A stretch of DNA of 64,000 nt. It comes from an uncultured Bacteroidales bacterium (lineage in GTDB: Bacteria > Bacteroidota > Bacteroidia > Bacteroidales > UBA932). The stretch covers positions 124,001 through 188,000 of the forward strand of contig ONEX01000005.1 of NCBI GenBank assembly GCA_900316955.1. The letters are read 5' to 3'. The notes below the pieces were generated by a model, which was given only the letters and a program-made list of their open reading frames with translations, was not told the origin of the DNA and did not search any database. Positions 32,754 to 44,094 of this stretch are shown here, one piece after another. Both the position numbers and the translations under genes were made by a program. Each line of letters starts with the position of its first letter. Position 1 is the first letter of the stretch.

Positions 32754-32804
32754 ATGAACAGCGTACTCGTCATTGCCCTTGTCCTCATTCTCCTTGTCAA
32801 ATAG
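32754..32804 (+). CDS. ilv-leu operon leader peptide (16 codons)
   Basis: The ATG at 32754 opens MNSVLVIALVLILLVK and ends with TAG at 32802-32804. Eleven of 16 codons are Val (4), Leu (5) or Ile (2), the three end products of the operon behind it. It lies after a promoter and directly before mutually exclusive hairpins, so it very likely serves as the sensing peptide of a transcription attenuator. Low charged branched-chain tRNA would stall the ribosome in the run of codons 4-15. The frame is too short for automatic gene calling. Confidence 0.85.
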   Translation: MNSVLVIALVLILLVK

Positions 32805-32806
32805 AC

Positions 32807-32879
32807 GCGGACTGGAAAGGCATGACGGTATAAAGATAACATCAACCCCTTCCAGTCCGCACTGGAAGGGGTGTTTTTT
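32807..32879 (+). promoter_or_regulatory. Attenuator: alternative antiterminator and terminator of the ilv-leu operon
   Basis: Segment A at 32807-32820 (GCGGACTGGAAAGG) can pair with segment B at 32846-32860 (CCCCTTCCAGTCCGC). Segment B instead pairs with C at 32861-32871 (ACTGGAAGGGG) in a perfect 11-base-pair stem with a CCGC loop, followed by TTTTTT at 32874-32879. Segment A starts 2 bases after the leader stop, so a ribosome that finishes the leader covers A and lets the B:C terminator form. A ribosome stalled in the Val/Leu/Ile codons leaves A free to block it. The structure is seen in the sequence; the mechanism is inferred from trp/ilv attenuators. Confidence 0.88.
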
Positions 32880-32889
32880 ATAGTAGTGT

Positions 32890-34722
32890 ATGAAACATCC
32901 TTTCAGAAGCAGCGTCACCTTCGAGGGACGTAGGATGGCAGGCGCCCGGGCTCTCTGGGCGGCGGCGGGTATGAAACCGGAACAGGTGGGCAAGCCTGTG
33001 ATTGCGGTCGTGAATTCCTTCACGCAGTTCGTACCCGGACACACGCACCTGCACGAGGCCGGCCAGCTGGTCAAGGCCGAGATCGAGCGCCTCGGCTGCT
33101 ACGCGGCCGAATTCGACACCATCGCCGTGGACGACGGCATCGCCATGGGCCACGACGGCATGCTGTATTCCCTTCCTTCCCGCGAAGTCATCGCAGACAG
33201 CGTCGAGTACATGGTCAACGCCCACAAGGCCGATGCGATGGTCTGCATCAGCAACTGCGACAAGATCACGCCCGGCATGCTCATGGCCGCCATGCGGCTG
33301 AACATCCCGGCGGTCTTCGTCTCCGGCGGCCCGATGGAGGCCGGCGTGCTCGGCGACCGGAAACTGGACCTGATCGACGCGATGGTCCAGTCGGCGGACA
33401 CCTCCCTGTCCGACGCCGAGGTCGCGAAGATCGAGGCGGCCTCCTGCCCGGGCTGCGGCTGCTGCTCCGGCATGTTCACGGCCAATTCGATGAACTGCCT
33501 GACCGAGGCCATCGGCCTCGCCCTTCCAGGCAACGGGTCGGTGCTCGCCACCCACAAGAACCGGAAGGAACTCTTCCGCAAGGCGGCCGCCCTCGTCGTG
33601 GAGAATGCCTGGAAGTACTATCGGGACGGTGACGAACGCGTCCTGCCCCGCAGCATCGCGACCCGCGCGGCGTTCCTGAACGCCATGGCGCTGGACATCG
33701 CGATGGGCGGATCCACGAACACGGTCCTGCATCTGCTCGCCGTGGCCCAGGAGGCCGGCGTGGACTTCACGATGGCCGACATCGACGCACTCTCCCGGAA
33801 GGTCCCCTGCATCTGCAAGGTGGCCCCCAATACCGCGAAATACCATGTCCAGGATGTGAACCGCGCCGGCGGCGTCATCTCCATCCTCCGCGAACTGGCC
33901 GTGGCCGGTCTCATCGACACCACCCTTTACCGGGTGGATGGATCCTCCCTGTCGGAGACGATGGACCGCTATGCCATCCTGTCGGAGCAGGTGACGGACG
34001 AGGCCCTTCAGCTGTACCGCAGCGCCCCTGCCGGACGGTTCTCGACCCAGCTTGGCTCCCAAGAGACCTATTACAAGGAACTGGACACCGACCGGGAGAA
34101 CGGTTGCATCCGGTCCGTCGCCCACGCCTACACGAAGGACGGCGGACTGGCGGTGCTCCGGGGGAACATCGCGGCCGACGGCTGCGTCGTGAAGACGGCC
34201 GGCGTGGACGCTTCCATCTGGAAGTTCACCGGCCCGGCGAAGGTCTTCGACTCCCAGGAAGCGGCCTGTGACGGCATCCTGAGCGGGAAAGTGAAGAGCG
34301 GCGACGTCGTCGTGATCACCTACGAAGGCCCCCGCGGCGGTCCCGGCATGCAGGAGATGCTGTACCCGACCTCCTACCTGAAGTCGGTCCATCTGGGCAA
34401 GGAATGCGCCCTGCTGACCGACGGCCGTTTCAGCGGCGGCACCTCCGGCCTGTCCATCGGCCACATCTCGCCCGAGGCGGCGGCCGGCGGCGCCATCGGC
34501 CTGGTCCGGGACGGCGACCTCATCGAAATCGACATCCCCGCCCGTTCCATCCGCGTCCTTCTCCCCGAGGACGAGCTCGAGCGCCGGCGGCAGGAGGAAC
34601 TCGCCCGCGGCGACAAGGCTTTCACGCCGCCGTTCCGCGTGCGCGAGGTCTCCAAGAGTCTGAAAGTGTACGCCCGGATGGTCAGCTCCGCCGACAAGGG
34701 CGCCGTGCGGGTCATTGATTGA
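32890..34722 (+). CDS. ilvD: Dihydroxy-acid dehydratase
   Basis: A 610-residue iron-sulfur dehydratase of the normal IlvD length. The cluster cysteines are in [10 protein letters not shown] and [17 protein letters not shown], and the active-site serine region is [10 protein letters not shown] near the C-terminus. It dehydrates dihydroxy-isovalerate and dihydroxy-methylvalerate to the 2-keto acids for Val, Leu and Ile. It is the first structural gene of the operon, 10 bases after the attenuator U-run. Confidence 0.95.
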   Translation: MKHPFRSSVTFEGRRMAGARALWAAAGMKPEQVGKPVIAVVNSFTQFVPGHTHLHEAGQLVKAEIERLGCYAAEFDTIAVDDGIAMGHDGMLYSLPSREVIADSVEYMVNAHKADAMVCISNCDKITPGMLMAAMRLNIPAVFVSGGPMEAGVLGDRKLDLIDAMVQSADTSLSDAEVAKIEAASCPGCGCCSGMFTANSMNCLTEAIGLALPGNGSVLATHKNRKELFRKAAALVVENAWKYYRDGDERVLPRSIATRAAFLNAMALDIAMGGSTNTVLHLLAVAQEAGVDFTMADIDALSRKVPCICKVAPNTAKYHVQDVNRAGGVISILRELAVAGLIDTTLYRVDGSSLSETMDRYAILSEQVTDEALQLYRSAPAGRFSTQLGSQETYYKELDTDRENGCIRSVAHAYTKDGGLAVLRGNIAADGCVVKTAGVDASIWKFTGPAKVFDSQEAACDGILSGKVKSGDVVVITYEGPRGGPGMQEMLYPTSYLKSVHLGKECALLTDGRFSGGTSGLSIGHISPEAAAGGAIGLVRDGDLIEIDIPARSIRVLLPEDELERRRQEELARGDKAFTPPFRVREVSKSLKVYARMVSSADKGAVRVID

Positions 34723-34742
34723 ACGAACGATAACATTAGACT

Positions 34743-36446
34743 ATGATTACAGGTTCGGATGCATTGTGGCAGTCCCTCATCGAAGAGGGCGTGGATACCG
34801 TCTTCGGGTATCCCGGCGGGCAGATTATGCCCGTGTACGACAGCCTGTGCGCTTATAAGGACCGTGTCCGCCATATCCTGGTGCGTCACGAGCAGGGAGC
34901 CATCCACGCGGCGCAGGGATTTGCCCGCGTGAAGGGCGATCCCGGCGTGGTGATCGTCACCTCCGGTCCCGGCGCGACCAACGTCATTACCGGCGTCCAT
35001 GACGCGATGACGGACTCCACCCCCGTGGTGGTCATCACCGGGCAGGTTTCCTCCGCCGCCCTGGGCACGGACGCCTTCCAGGAGGCCGATGTCATCGGCC
35101 TGACCGGCCCTATCAGCAAGTGGAACTACCAGATCCGCTCGGCGGACGAGGTGGCGTGGGCCGTGGCCCGGGCTTTCTACATCGCCCGGAGCGGCCGTCC
35201 CGGCCCTGTGGTCCTGGATTTCACCAAGGACGCGCAGGTGGGCCTGACGGACTTCAAATACGAGAAATGCAATTTCATCCGGAGCTACGTTCCCGACCCG
35301 AAGATCTCGGAAGTGGCCCTGAACAAGGCGGTCGCCCTCCTGAACGAGGCGGAGCGCCCCTTCGTCGTGTACGGCCAGGGCGTGGTCCTGGGCCATGCGG
35401 AGGAGGAGCTGAAGGCCTTCCTCGAGAAGGGGGACATCCCGGCGGGATCCACCCTCCTGGGCCTCAGCGCCTTGCCTTCGGATTTCCCGCTCTACCGCGG
35501 CATGATCGGCATGCACGGCAACGTGGCTCCGAATATCCTGACGAACACCTGTGACGTGCTGGTGGCCGTCGGCATGCGGTTCGACGACCGCGTGACCGGC
35601 ACGGTCTCCACCTACGCGCGTCAGGCGAAGGTCATCCACATCGACATCGACACCTCCGAGATCGGGAAGATCATTCCCGTCGAGGTGGGTCTCCGCGGCG
35701 ATGCCAAGAAGGTCCTCAAGGTCCTGACGGAGCGGATGAAAGCGCGGAAGCACCCCGCTTGGAACGCGAGTGTCGAGCGTTGCGATGCCGTGGAGAAGGA
35801 AAAGGTCATCGACCCGGAAGTGCACCCCGGCTCCGGCATGCTCCGGATGGGCGAGGTGGTGGACCGCGTGGTCCGCGCTTCCGACGAGAAGGCCGTCGTC
35901 GTGACGGACGTGGGCCAGAACCAGATGATGGGCGCCCGCTATTCCCGCTTCAAGCGCTCCCGGAGCTTCATTTCCTCCGGCGGCCTCGGCACGATGGGCT
36001 TCGGCCTGCCCGCCGCCATCGGCGCCAAGGTGGCCGAGCCGGGACGCCCCGTGTGCTGCTTCGTCGGCGACGGCGGCATCCAGATGACGATGCAGGAGTT
36101 CGGGACCATCATGCAGGAGCAGGTGGGCGTGAAGATCGTCCTGCTGAACAACAACTGGCTGGGCAACGTCCGCCAGTGGCAGGAGCTCTTCTTCGGCTGC
36201 CGCTACTCGGAGACCCGGATGCTGAACCCGGACTACGCGATGATCGCCCGCGCCTACGGCATCCCCTGCGTCACCGTGGAGAAGCGGGAGGAGCTGGATG
36301 CGGCCCTCGAGGCGATGTTCGCCGACGACAAGCCCTTCCTCCTGGACGTCCACGTCCTGGAAGAGGGGATGGTAATGCCCATGGTGCCGCCCGGAAAGGG
36401 CATCCACCAGATCATGATTACGGAAAACGAATGGTACAATGGATAG
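34743..36446 (+). CDS. ilvB: Acetolactate synthase, large (catalytic) subunit
   Basis: A 567-residue ThDP enzyme with the glutamate in VRHEQGAIHAAQGFAR (about residue 48), the central FAD/ThDP block and the ThDP-Mg motif VGDGGIQMTMQEFGT ending in NNNWLGNVRQWQ. It makes acetolactate and acetohydroxybutyrate, the first committed step of the branched-chain pathway. It overlaps the small-subunit gene by 8 bases, which should help fix the subunit ratio. Confidence 0.95.
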   Translation: MITGSDALWQSLIEEGVDTVFGYPGGQIMPVYDSLCAYKDRVRHILVRHEQGAIHAAQGFARVKGDPGVVIVTSGPGATNVITGVHDAMTDSTPVVVITGQVSSAALGTDAFQEADVIGLTGPISKWNYQIRSADEVAWAVARAFYIARSGRPGPVVLDFTKDAQVGLTDFKYEKCNFIRSYVPDPKISEVALNKAVALLNEAERPFVVYGQGVVLGHAEEELKAFLEKGDIPAGSTLLGLSALPSDFPLYRGMIGMHGNVAPNILTNTCDVLVAVGMRFDDRVTGTVSTYARQAKVIHIDIDTSEIGKIIPVEVGLRGDAKKVLKVLTERMKARKHPAWNASVERCDAVEKEKVIDPEVHPGSGMLRMGEVVDRVVRASDEKAVVVTDVGQNQMMGARYSRFKRSRSFISSGGLGTMGFGLPAAIGAKVAEPGRPVCCFVGDGGIQMTMQEFGTIMQEQVGVKIVLLNNNWLGNVRQWQELFFGCRYSETRMLNPDYAMIARAYGIPCVTVEKREELDAALEAMFADDKPFLLDVHVLEEGMVMPMVPPGKGIHQIMITENEWYNG

Positions 36447-36999
36447 CGAAGTGAGAGAATACACGGTGACCATCTACACCGAGAACCAGATCGGCCTCCT
36501 GGCGCAGATCACGAACGTGTTCACGCGCCACGGCCTGAGCATCTGGAGCCTGTCCGCGGGCGCCACCTCCATGGAGGGCGTCCACAACATCACCATCGTG
36601 ACCTCCGGCCTGGAGAAGAAGGTCCGCGAGAGCGTCCAGCAGATCGAGAAGCGCGTGGACGTGATCAAGGTCTTCTTCTACACGTCTGACAAGATCGTGT
36701 ACCGCGAGCTGTGCCTGTACAAGGTGCCCACCCCGGCCCTCCTCGAGTACGGCGACATCGAAACCCTGCTGAACCGCTATCACGCGCGCATCGTGGAGAT
36801 GAACAAGGTGTTCACGGTCATCCAGAAAACCGGCCTGTCCGACGAGACGGCCGCCCTGCATGACGACCTCAAGCCCATCGGCGTGCTGCAGTTCGTGCGT
36901 TCGGGCCGCATCGCGGTCTCCCGCGCCGAGCAAGAGCCCGTCTTCAAGTTCCTGAAGAAACGGGAAAGGGAAAGAAATCAACAATTAAACAACAAATAG
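36439..36999 (+). CDS. ilvN: Acetolactate synthase, small (regulatory) subunit
   Basis: A 186-residue regulatory subunit. The N-terminal ACT domain (YTVTIYTENQIGLLAQITNV) is typical of IlvN/IlvH and binds valine for feedback inhibition. The C-terminal domain activates the large subunit. The start overlaps the ilvB stop region by 8 bases and ilvC begins 2 bases after its stop. Confidence 0.92.
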   Translation: MDSEVREYTVTIYTENQIGLLAQITNVFTRHGLSIWSLSAGATSMEGVHNITIVTSGLEKKVRESVQQIEKRVDVIKVFFYTSDKIVYRELCLYKVPTPALLEYGDIETLLNRYHARIVEMNKVFTVIQKTGLSDETAALHDDLKPIGVLQFVRSGRIAVSRAEQEPVFKFLKKRERERNQQLNNK

Positions 37000-37001
37000 A
37001 C

Positions 37002-38051
37002 ATGGCAAAGATCAATTTTGGCGGTGTCGACGAGAACGTCGTGACCCGCGAGGAATTCACCCTGGAACATGCGCGCGAAGTCCTGAAGGACGAAACCATC
37101 GCCGTCATCGGCTACGGCGTGCAGGGCCCCGGACAGTCCCTGAACCTGAAAGACAACGGTTTCAAGGTCATCGTCGGCCAGCGCAAGGGCAAGACCTATG
37201 ACAAGGCCGTCGCCGACGGCTGGGTCCCGGGCGTAGACCTCTTCGAGATCGAGGAGGCTTGCGAGAAGGGCACCATCATCCAGTTCCTGGTTTCCGACGC
37301 GGCCCAGATCGCGATCTGGCCCACGGTGAAGAAGCATCTCACCCCGGGGAAGGCCCTCTATTTCTCCCACGGCTTCGGCATCACCTACAAGGAGCGCACG
37401 GGCATCGTCCCGCCCGCGGACGTGGACGTGATCATGGTCGCCCCGAAGGGCTCCGGCACCTCCCTGCGCCGGCTCTTCCTGCAGGGCCGCGGCGTGAACT
37501 CCTCCTACGCCGTGTATCAGGACGCCACCGGCCGCGCCCTCGAGCGCACGCTCGCGCTGGGTATCGGCGTGGGTTCCGGCTACCTGTTCGAGACCGACTT
37601 CAAGCGTGAGGTCTATTCCGACCTCACCGGTGAGCGCGGCACCCTGATGGGCGCGATCCAGGGCATCCTGTCCGCCCAGTACGAGGTGCTCCGCGAGCAC
37701 GGCCACAGCCCGTCCGAGGCCTTCAACGAGACCGTCGAGGAGCTCACCCAGTCCCTGATGCCGCTCTTCGCCGAGAAGGGCATGGACTGGATGTACGCGA
37801 ACTGCTCCACCACCGCCCAGCGCGGCGCGCTGGACTGGATGGGCCCGTTCCACGACGCCACCAAGCCCGTGTTCGAGAAGCTGTACCAGCGGGTGGCCAG
37901 CGGCGAGGAGGCCCAGGTCTCCATCGACGCGAACTCCAAGCCGGACTATCGCGAGGGCCTGGAGAAGGAACTGAAGGCGCTCCGCGAGAGCGAACTCTGG
38001 CGCACCGGCGCCGCCGTCCGTAAACTGCGTCCCGAGGAGATCGACCGATGA
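37002..38051 (+). CDS. ilvC: Ketol-acid reductoisomerase
   Basis: A 349-residue class I enzyme. The Rossmann motif [18 protein letters not shown] lies near residue 34 and the cofactor loop GQRKGKTYD near 55, where Arg and Lys favour NADPH. The C-terminal knotted helical domain carries the magnesium glutamates ([14 protein letters not shown] and the later [12 protein letters not shown]). It isomerises and reduces acetolactate. Its stop overlaps leuA by 4 bases. Confidence 0.95.
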   Translation: MAKINFGGVDENVVTREEFTLEHAREVLKDETIAVIGYGVQGPGQSLNLKDNGFKVIVGQRKGKTYDKAVADGWVPGVDLFEIEEACEKGTIIQFLVSDAAQIAIWPTVKKHLTPGKALYFSHGFGITYKERTGIVPPADVDVIMVAPKGSGTSLRRLFLQGRGVNSSYAVYQDATGRALERTLALGIGVGSGYLFETDFKREVYSDLTGERGTLMGAIQGILSAQYEVLREHGHSPSEAFNETVEELTQSLMPLFAEKGMDWMYANCSTTAQRGALDWMGPFHDATKPVFEKLYQRVASGEEAQVSIDANSKPDYREGLEKELKALRESELWRTGAAVRKLRPEEIDR

Positions 38052-39541
38052 GCGACCGGGTGTACATATTCGACACCACGCTCCGCGACGGGGAACAGGT
38101 CCCGGGATGCCAGTTGAACACTGTGGAGAAGATCCAGGTCGCCAAGGCCCTGGAGCTCCTCGGCGTGGACGTCATCGAGGCCGGTTTCCCGATCTCCAGC
38201 CCGGGTGATTTCAACTCGGTGGTGGAGATCTCCAAGGCGGTGACCTGGCCCACGGTCTGCGCGCTGTCGCGGGCCGTGGAGAAGGACATCGACATGGCCG
38301 CGGAGGCGCTCAAGTACGCCAAGCGGGGCCGGATCCACACCGGAATCGGCACGTCCGACTCGCACATCCGGTACAAGTTCAACTCCACCCGGGAGGAAGT
38401 GCTGGAGCGGGCCGTCCGCGCCGTCAAATACGCGAAGAAGTACGTCGAGGACGTGGAGTTCTACGCGGAGGACGCCGGCCGCACCGACAACGAGTTCCTC
38501 GCCCGCGTAGTGGAGGCCGTGATCAAGGCGGGCGCGACCGTCGTGAACATCCCCGACACGACGGGCTACTGCCTGCCGGAAGAGTTCGGCGCCAAGATCA
38601 AGTACCTGATGGAACACGTGGACGGGGTCCATAAGGCCATCATCTCCACGCACTGCCACAACGACCTGGGCATGGCGACGGCCAACACGATGGCCGGCCT
38701 GCTGAACGGCGCCCGCCAGTGCGAGGTCACGATCAACGGCATCGGCGAAAGGGCGGGGAACACCGCCCTGGAGGAGATCGCGATGATCCTGAAGGCCCAT
38801 CACGGGATTCCGCTGGAGACGAACATCAACACCAAGCGCATCTATCCCACGAGCCGGCTCGTGTCGTCCCTGATGAACATGCCGGTGCAGCCGAACAAGG
38901 CCATCGTGGGCAAGAACGCCTTCGCCCATTCGTCCGGCATCCACCAGGACGGCGTCTTGAAGAACGCCGAGACCTACGAGATCATCGACCCGAAGGACGT
39001 GGGCATCGACACGAATTCCATCGTCCTGACGGCCCGCAGCGGCCGGGCGGCGCTCAAGTACCGCCTGGAAGTGAACGGCGTGAAATTGGACGAGAACAAG
39101 CTGGACGAGGTGTACGAGCAGTTCCTCCGCCTTGCCGACAGCAAGAAGGAGATCCACGACGATGACATCCTGATGCTCGCCGGGGCCGACCGGGCCTCCG
39201 CGCGCCGCATCAAGGTGGACTGGCTCCAGGCGACGAGCGGCATCGGCGTGAAGCCGGTGGCCTCCGTGGGACTGGACATCGCCGGGGAGAAGTTCGAGGC
39301 GGCCGCGACCGGCAACGGCCCGGTGGACGCCGCCATCAACGCGCTGCGGCAGATCGTGAAGCGTCATCTCACCATCAACGAATACACCATCCAGGGCGTC
39401 TCCAAGGGGTCCGACGACTGCTGCAAGGTCCATATGCAGGTGGAGAACGAGGGACGGGTGTACTACGGCTTCGGCGCTTCGACCGACATTGTGACGGCCT
39501 CCATCGAGGCTTATGTGGATTGTATCAACAAGATTGTATGA
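38048..39541 (+). CDS. leuA: 2-isopropylmalate synthase
   Basis: A 497-residue TIM-barrel enzyme. [16 protein letters not shown] at residues 9-24 and [16 protein letters not shown] carry the metal and substrate ligands; an allosteric C-terminal domain ([20 protein letters not shown]) is present, so leucine feedback is likely. It condenses acetyl-CoA with 2-ketoisovalerate. This is the first of two homologous synthases in the operon. The stop overlaps leuC by 4 bases. Confidence 0.93.
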   Translation: MSDRVYIFDTTLRDGEQVPGCQLNTVEKIQVAKALELLGVDVIEAGFPISSPGDFNSVVEISKAVTWPTVCALSRAVEKDIDMAAEALKYAKRGRIHTGIGTSDSHIRYKFNSTREEVLERAVRAVKYAKKYVEDVEFYAEDAGRTDNEFLARVVEAVIKAGATVVNIPDTTGYCLPEEFGAKIKYLMEHVDGVHKAIISTHCHNDLGMATANTMAGLLNGARQCEVTINGIGERAGNTALEEIAMILKAHHGIPLETNINTKRIYPTSRLVSSLMNMPVQPNKAIVGKNAFAHSSGIHQDGVLKNAETYEIIDPKDVGIDTNSIVLTARSGRAALKYRLEVNGVKLDENKLDEVYEQFLRLADSKKEIHDDDILMLAGADRASARRIKVDWLQATSGIGVKPVASVGLDIAGEKFEAAATGNGPVDAAINALRQIVKRHLTINEYTIQGVSKGSDDCCKVHMQVENEGRVYYGFGASTDIVTASIEAYVDCINKIV

Positions 39542-40932
39542 ACACCCTCTTTGACAAGATCTGGGACGCGCATGTCGTCCAGCACGTGGAAGGCGGGCCC
39601 GACCAGCTGTACATCGACCGGCTCTACTGCCATGAGGTGACGAGCCCGCAGGCTTTCGACGGTCTGCGCGAGCGGGGCATCCGCTGCCTGCGTCCGGAAA
39701 AGATTATCTGCATGCCGGACCACAACACCCCGACCGAGGGCCAGGAGCGGCCCATCGAGGATCCGGTATCCAAGAAACAGGTGGATGCCCTCGCGGCCAA
39801 CGCCGCCGAGTTCGGGCTCACGCACTACGGGATGATGGACCCGAACAACGGCATCATCCACGTCGTGGGGCCGGAGAAGGGCCTTTCCCTGCCCGGCATG
39901 ACCATCGTCTGCGGTGACTCGCACACGTCCACGCATGGCGCCGTCGGTGCCGTGGCGTTCGGCATCGGCACCTCCGAGGTGGAGATGGTCCTGGCGTCGC
40001 AGTGCATCCTCCAGCAGAAGCCCAAGTCGATGCGCATCCGCATCGAGGGCGAACTCGGGAAGGGCGTGACCGCCAAGGACATGGCGCTTTTCCTGATGAG
40101 CAAGCTCACCACCAGCGGCGCGACGGGCTACTTCGTGGAGTACGCCGGTTCCGCGGTCCGGGCCCTGTCCATGGAAGGCCGCCTCACCCTCTGCAACCTG
40201 TCCATCGAGATGGGCGCCCGCGGCGGTTTCATCGCTCCGGACGAGACCACCTTCGCCTACCTCAAAGGCCGCGACTATGCGCCGAAGGGGGAGGACTGGG
40301 ACAAGGCCGTCGCTGTCTGGAAGGAGCTCCGCAGTGACGCGGACGCCGTCTTCGACCGGGAAGTCCTCTTCGACGCGGCCGAGATCACCCCGATGGTCAC
40401 CTACGGCACCAACCCCGGCATGGGCATCGCCATCACGGGCTACTTGCCCACGCTGGACGATATCCCTGTCGAGGCCCATGCCTCCTTCTGCAAATCCCTG
40501 AAATACATGGGCTTCCGTCCGGGTGACATGCTCCTCGGCAAGCCCGTGGACTACGTCTTCCTGGGCGCCTGCACGAACGGACGCATCGAGGATTTCCGGG
40601 CGTTCGCGTCCATCGCCGCCGGCCGCAAGAAGGCGCCGGGCGTCGTGGCGTGGCTCGTCCCCGGCTCCTGGAAGGTCCGCCGCCAGATCGAGGAAGAAGG
40701 CCTGGACAAGATCCTGGAAGCCGCCGGCTTCGAGATCCGCCAGCCCGGCTGTTCCGCCTGCCTGGCGATGAACCCGGACAAGGTTCCCGCCGGCAAGTAC
40801 TGTGTCTCCACGAGCAACCGGAATTTCGAGGGTCGCCAGGGCCCCGGTTCCCGGACGCTCCTCGCCAGCCCGCTCACGGCGGCCGCCGCGGCCGTCACCG
40901 GCTACATCACCGACCCCCGCGTACTGCTATGA
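39538..40932 (+). CDS. leuC: 3-isopropylmalate dehydratase, large subunit
   Basis: A 464-residue aconitase-family subunit. [4Fe-4S] ligands are visible in GACTNGR and CSACLAMN, and the substrate segment [14 protein letters not shown] is present. It isomerises 2- to 3-isopropylmalate together with LeuD. The ATG at 39538 overlaps the leuA stop; an upstream in-frame start would extend it into leuA without adding conserved sequence. It may also act on citramalate made by the second synthase. Confidence 0.95.
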   Translation: MNTLFDKIWDAHVVQHVEGGPDQLYIDRLYCHEVTSPQAFDGLRERGIRCLRPEKIICMPDHNTPTEGQERPIEDPVSKKQVDALAANAAEFGLTHYGMMDPNNGIIHVVGPEKGLSLPGMTIVCGDSHTSTHGAVGAVAFGIGTSEVEMVLASQCILQQKPKSMRIRIEGELGKGVTAKDMALFLMSKLTTSGATGYFVEYAGSAVRALSMEGRLTLCNLSIEMGARGGFIAPDETTFAYLKGRDYAPKGEDWDKAVAVWKELRSDADAVFDREVLFDAAEITPMVTYGTNPGMGIAITGYLPTLDDIPVEAHASFCKSLKYMGFRPGDMLLGKPVDYVFLGACTNGRIEDFRAFASIAAGRKKAPGVVAWLVPGSWKVRRQIEEEGLDKILEAAGFEIRQPGCSACLAMNPDKVPAGKYCVSTSNRNFEGRQGPGSRTLLASPLTAAAAAVTGYITDPRVLL

Positions 40933-41519
40933 AACAGAAATTCGACATCATAGAAAGCACCTGCGTCCCGCTCCCGCTCGAGAACGTGGACACGGACCAG
41001 ATCATTCCCGCCCGCTTCCTGAAGGCCACCACGCGGGACGAACGCTTCTTCGGCGACAACCTGTTCCGCGACTGGCGTTACCAGCCGGACGGCACGCCGG
41101 ATCCGGACTTCGTCCTGAACGATCCGAAGTACGGCGGCGAGATCCTCGTCGCGGGCCGGAACTTCGGCTCCGGCTCCAGCCGCGAGCACGCGGCCTGGGC
41201 CATCGCCGGCTATGGGTTCAAAGTGGTGATTTCCAGTTTCTTCGCGGATATCCACAAGAACAACGAGCTGAACAATTTTGTCCTGCCGGTGGTCGTGACC
41301 CCGGATTTCCTGGAGGAACTCTTCGCCTCCATCGAGGCGGATCCTGCGACGAAGGTCCGGGTGGACGTCCCGAACCAGACCGTGACGAACCTCGCCACGG
41401 GCCGGAGCCAGTCCTTCGAACTGAACGCGTACAAGAAGTACTGCCTGATGAACGCGCTGGACGACATCGACTACCTGCTCCTGCAGAAGGACAAGATCGA
41501 AGCCTACGAGAACCGATGA
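40929..41519 (+). CDS. leuD: 3-isopropylmalate dehydratase, small subunit
   Basis: A 196-residue swivelling-domain subunit. It has [14 protein letters not shown] near the N-terminus and the substrate-binding loop [17 protein letters not shown]. It pairs with LeuC. Its start overlaps the leuC stop by 4 bases and its stop overlaps the next synthase by 4 bases. Confidence 0.95.
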   Translation: MKQKFDIIESTCVPLPLENVDTDQIIPARFLKATTRDERFFGDNLFRDWRYQPDGTPDPDFVLNDPKYGGEILVAGRNFGSGSSREHAAWAIAGYGFKVVISSFFADIHKNNELNNFVLPVVVTPDFLEELFASIEADPATKVRVDVPNQTVTNLATGRSQSFELNAYKKYCLMNALDDIDYLLLQKDKIEAYENR

Positions 41520-43042
41520 TCGAAATCCTGGACACAACCCTCCGTGACGGCGAGCAGACGGCCGGCGTCTCGTTCAACCCGGACGAGAAACTGGCCATCG
41601 CGCGCCTGCTCCTGGAGGAAATGAAGGTCAACCGGATCGAGGTGGCCTCGGCGCGGGTGTCCCGCGGCGAGCAGGAGGCTTTCGCCAAGATCTGCGCGTG
41701 GGCTTCCACCTGCGGCAAGCTCGGCGCCGTCGAGGCGCTCGGCTTCGTGGACGGCGGCCTGTCCGTGGACTGGATCCGTTCGGCCGGGGGACAGGTGATG
41801 AACCTCCTCACGAAGGGCTCCCTCCGCCATGTGACCGGCCAGCTCCGGAAAACGCCGGAGGAGCACCTGGACGACATCCTCCGGGACATCCGCATCGCCG
41901 TCTCCAAGGGCCTGGAGGTCAACGTGTACCTCGAGGACTGGTCCAACGGGATGACGGACTCGCCGGAGTATGTGTTCTTCCTGGTGGACGCCCTGAAGGA
42001 CGCCCCCGTGAAGCGGATCATGCTGCCGGACACCCTGGGCATCCTGGATCCGAAGCGCACGTGGGAGTACTGCCGGACGATGGTGGAACGCTATCCTTCC
42101 CTCCATTTCGATTTCCACCCCCACAACGACTACGACCTCGCCGCGGCGAACGCCTTCGAGGCGGTCCTCGCCGGCGTGAAGGGCCTGCACACCACCGTGA
42201 ACGGGCTGGGGGAGCGGACCGGCAACCTGCCCGTGTCCAGCGCCATCGGCATCCTCAATGACCACCTCAAGGTGGAGAACACCCTGGACGAGAGCCGTCT
42301 GATGCATGTGTGCCGCTATGTGGAGACGATTTCCGGCGTCCGGATCCCTTCGAACAAGCCCCTCGTGGGCGAGTTCGTCTTCACGCAGACGAGCGGGGTC
42401 CATGCCGATGGCGACCGCAAGGGCGGGCTGTACCAGAACGCCCTCCTGCCGGAGCGCTTCGGCCGCCACCGCCACTACGCCCTCGGGAAGACCAGCGGCA
42501 AGGCGAACATCGTCAAGAACCTGGAATCCCTGGGCATCAACCTCACGCCCGAGCAGATGAAGCAGGTCACGGCCCGCGTCGTCGAGCTCGGCGACAAGAA
42601 GGAAAGCCTGACCCCGGAGGACCTTCCGTTCATCGTGGCGGATGTCCTGAAAGGGGATGTCTCCACGACGGCCCCGGACCGGATCCACATCATCAATTAC
42701 AGCCTGCAGCTCGCCCGCGGCATGCGCCCCATCGCGAACATCAGGATCGACATCGACGGAACCGAGTACGAGGAGGCGGCTGCCGGCGACGGCCAGTACG
42801 ACGCCTTCATGAAGGCGCTCTGGATCATCTACGACCGGCTGGGCCGGCGGCATCCCCGCCTGACGGACTACGTCGTGAAGATCCCGCCCGGGGGCAAGAC
42901 CGACGCCCTCGTGGAGACGACCATCTCCTGGGACTGGCAGGGCAAGGGCTTCAAGACCCGGGGCGTGGACTCCGACCAGGCCGAAGCGGCCATCAAGGCC
43001 ACGGTCAAGATGTTGAACTTAATCGAAAACAACCTGATATGA
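41516..43042 (+). CDS. Second isopropylmalate/citramalate synthase family protein
   Basis: A 508-residue paralogue of leuA. The metal motif [16 protein letters not shown] lies at residues 4-19, and [16 protein letters not shown] carries the histidines. A C-terminal regulatory domain is present. The N-terminal region diverges strongly from the first LeuA, with [14 protein letters not shown] where LeuA has the substrate-pocket segment. A role as (R)-citramalate synthase, making 2-ketobutyrate for isoleucine from pyruvate and acetyl-CoA, is plausible. Its position between leuD and leuB, whose enzymes could process both acids, fits this. The exact substrate is not provable by eye. Confidence 0.85.
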   Translation: MIEILDTTLRDGEQTAGVSFNPDEKLAIARLLLEEMKVNRIEVASARVSRGEQEAFAKICAWASTCGKLGAVEALGFVDGGLSVDWIRSAGGQVMNLLTKGSLRHVTGQLRKTPEEHLDDILRDIRIAVSKGLEVNVYLEDWSNGMTDSPEYVFFLVDALKDAPVKRIMLPDTLGILDPKRTWEYCRTMVERYPSLHFDFHPHNDYDLAAANAFEAVLAGVKGLHTTVNGLGERTGNLPVSSAIGILNDHLKVENTLDESRLMHVCRYVETISGVRIPSNKPLVGEFVFTQTSGVHADGDRKGGLYQNALLPERFGRHRHYALGKTSGKANIVKNLESLGINLTPEQMKQVTARVVELGDKKESLTPEDLPFIVADVLKGDVSTTAPDRIHIINYSLQLARGMRPIANIRIDIDGTEYEEAAAGDGQYDAFMKALWIIYDRLGRRHPRLTDYVVKIPPGGKTDALVETTISWDWQGKGFKTRGVDSDQAEAAIKATVKMLNLIENNLI

Positions 43043-44088
43043 GACTCAAGATTGCAAAACTCCCCGGCGACGGCATCGGCCCGGAAGTCGTGGACCAGGC
43101 CGTCAAGGTCGTGGATGCCGTGTGCGCCCGTTTCGGGCATGAGGTTTCTTACACCTACGGGTATGTAGGCGCCTGCGCCATCGACCGTTTCGGTGACGCC
43201 TATCCGGCCGAGACCCATGCCTTGTGCATGGAAAGCGACGCCGTCCTCTTCGGCGCGGTGGGCGACCCCAAGTACGACAACGACCCCACGGCGAAAGTGC
43301 GTCCGGAGCAGGGCCTGCTGGCCATCCGGAAGCAGCTGGGCCTGTATGCGAACCTCCGTCCGGTGGAGACCTTCAAGTCCCTCGTGGACAAGTCCCCGCT
43401 GAAGACCGAGCTCGTGGACGGGGCCGATTTCCTGTGCATCCGGGAACTCACCGGCGGCATGTACTTCGGCGAGAAGGGCCGGAAGGACAATGGAAACACG
43501 GCCTATGACACCAACATCTACAGCCGCGCCGAGGTGGAGCGCATCCTGAAGCTCGCCTTCGAGTACGCCGGACGCCGCCGCAAGCACCTCACCGTGGTGG
43601 ACAAGGCCAACGTGCTGGAATCCTCCCGCCTGTGGCGCCAGATCGCGCAGGAGATGGAGCCGGCCTATCCGGACATCCAGGTGGACTACATGTTCGTGGA
43701 CAACGCCGCCATGCAGCTCATCCGCTGGCCGAAGTTCTTCGACGTCCTGGTGACCGAGAACACCTTCGGCGACATCCTCACGGACGAAGCCAGCTGCATC
43801 AGCGGGTCGATGGGCCTGCTGGCGTCGGCCTCGGTAGGGGAGCACACCTCCCTGTTCGAGCCCATCCACGGCTCCTACCCGCAGGCGGCCGGCAAGAACA
43901 TCGCGAACCCCGTCGCGGCCATCCTGTCGGCGGCGATGATGTTCGAGTACGCCTTCGGCCTGATGGACGAGGGCAAGGCCATCCGCGAGGCCGTCGCCGC
44001 TTCCCTGGAGGCCGGCGTGACGACCGAGGACCTCGGCGGCAGCTATTCCACCTCCGCGGTGGGCGATTGGATCGCATCGAAAATATAG
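43039..44088 (+). CDS. leuB: 3-isopropylmalate dehydrogenase
   Basis: A 349-residue beta-decarboxylating dehydrogenase. It starts with [15 protein letters not shown] and has [10 protein letters not shown], the substrate loop [13 protein letters not shown] and the NAD-binding [18 protein letters not shown]. It converts 3-isopropylmalate to 2-ketoisocaproate and may also process the citramalate-derived acid. It overlaps the second synthase by 4 bases; ilvE follows after 6 bases. Confidence 0.95.
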   Translation: MRLKIAKLPGDGIGPEVVDQAVKVVDAVCARFGHEVSYTYGYVGACAIDRFGDAYPAETHALCMESDAVLFGAVGDPKYDNDPTAKVRPEQGLLAIRKQLGLYANLRPVETFKSLVDKSPLKTELVDGADFLCIRELTGGMYFGEKGRKDNGNTAYDTNIYSRAEVERILKLAFEYAGRRRKHLTVVDKANVLESSRLWRQIAQEMEPAYPDIQVDYMFVDNAAMQLIRWPKFFDVLVTENTFGDILTDEASCISGSMGLLASASVGEHTSLFEPIHGSYPQAAGKNIANPVAAILSAAMMFEYAFGLMDEGKAIREAVAASLEAGVTTEDLGGSYSTSAVGDWIASKI

Positions 44089-44094
44089 AACGAT

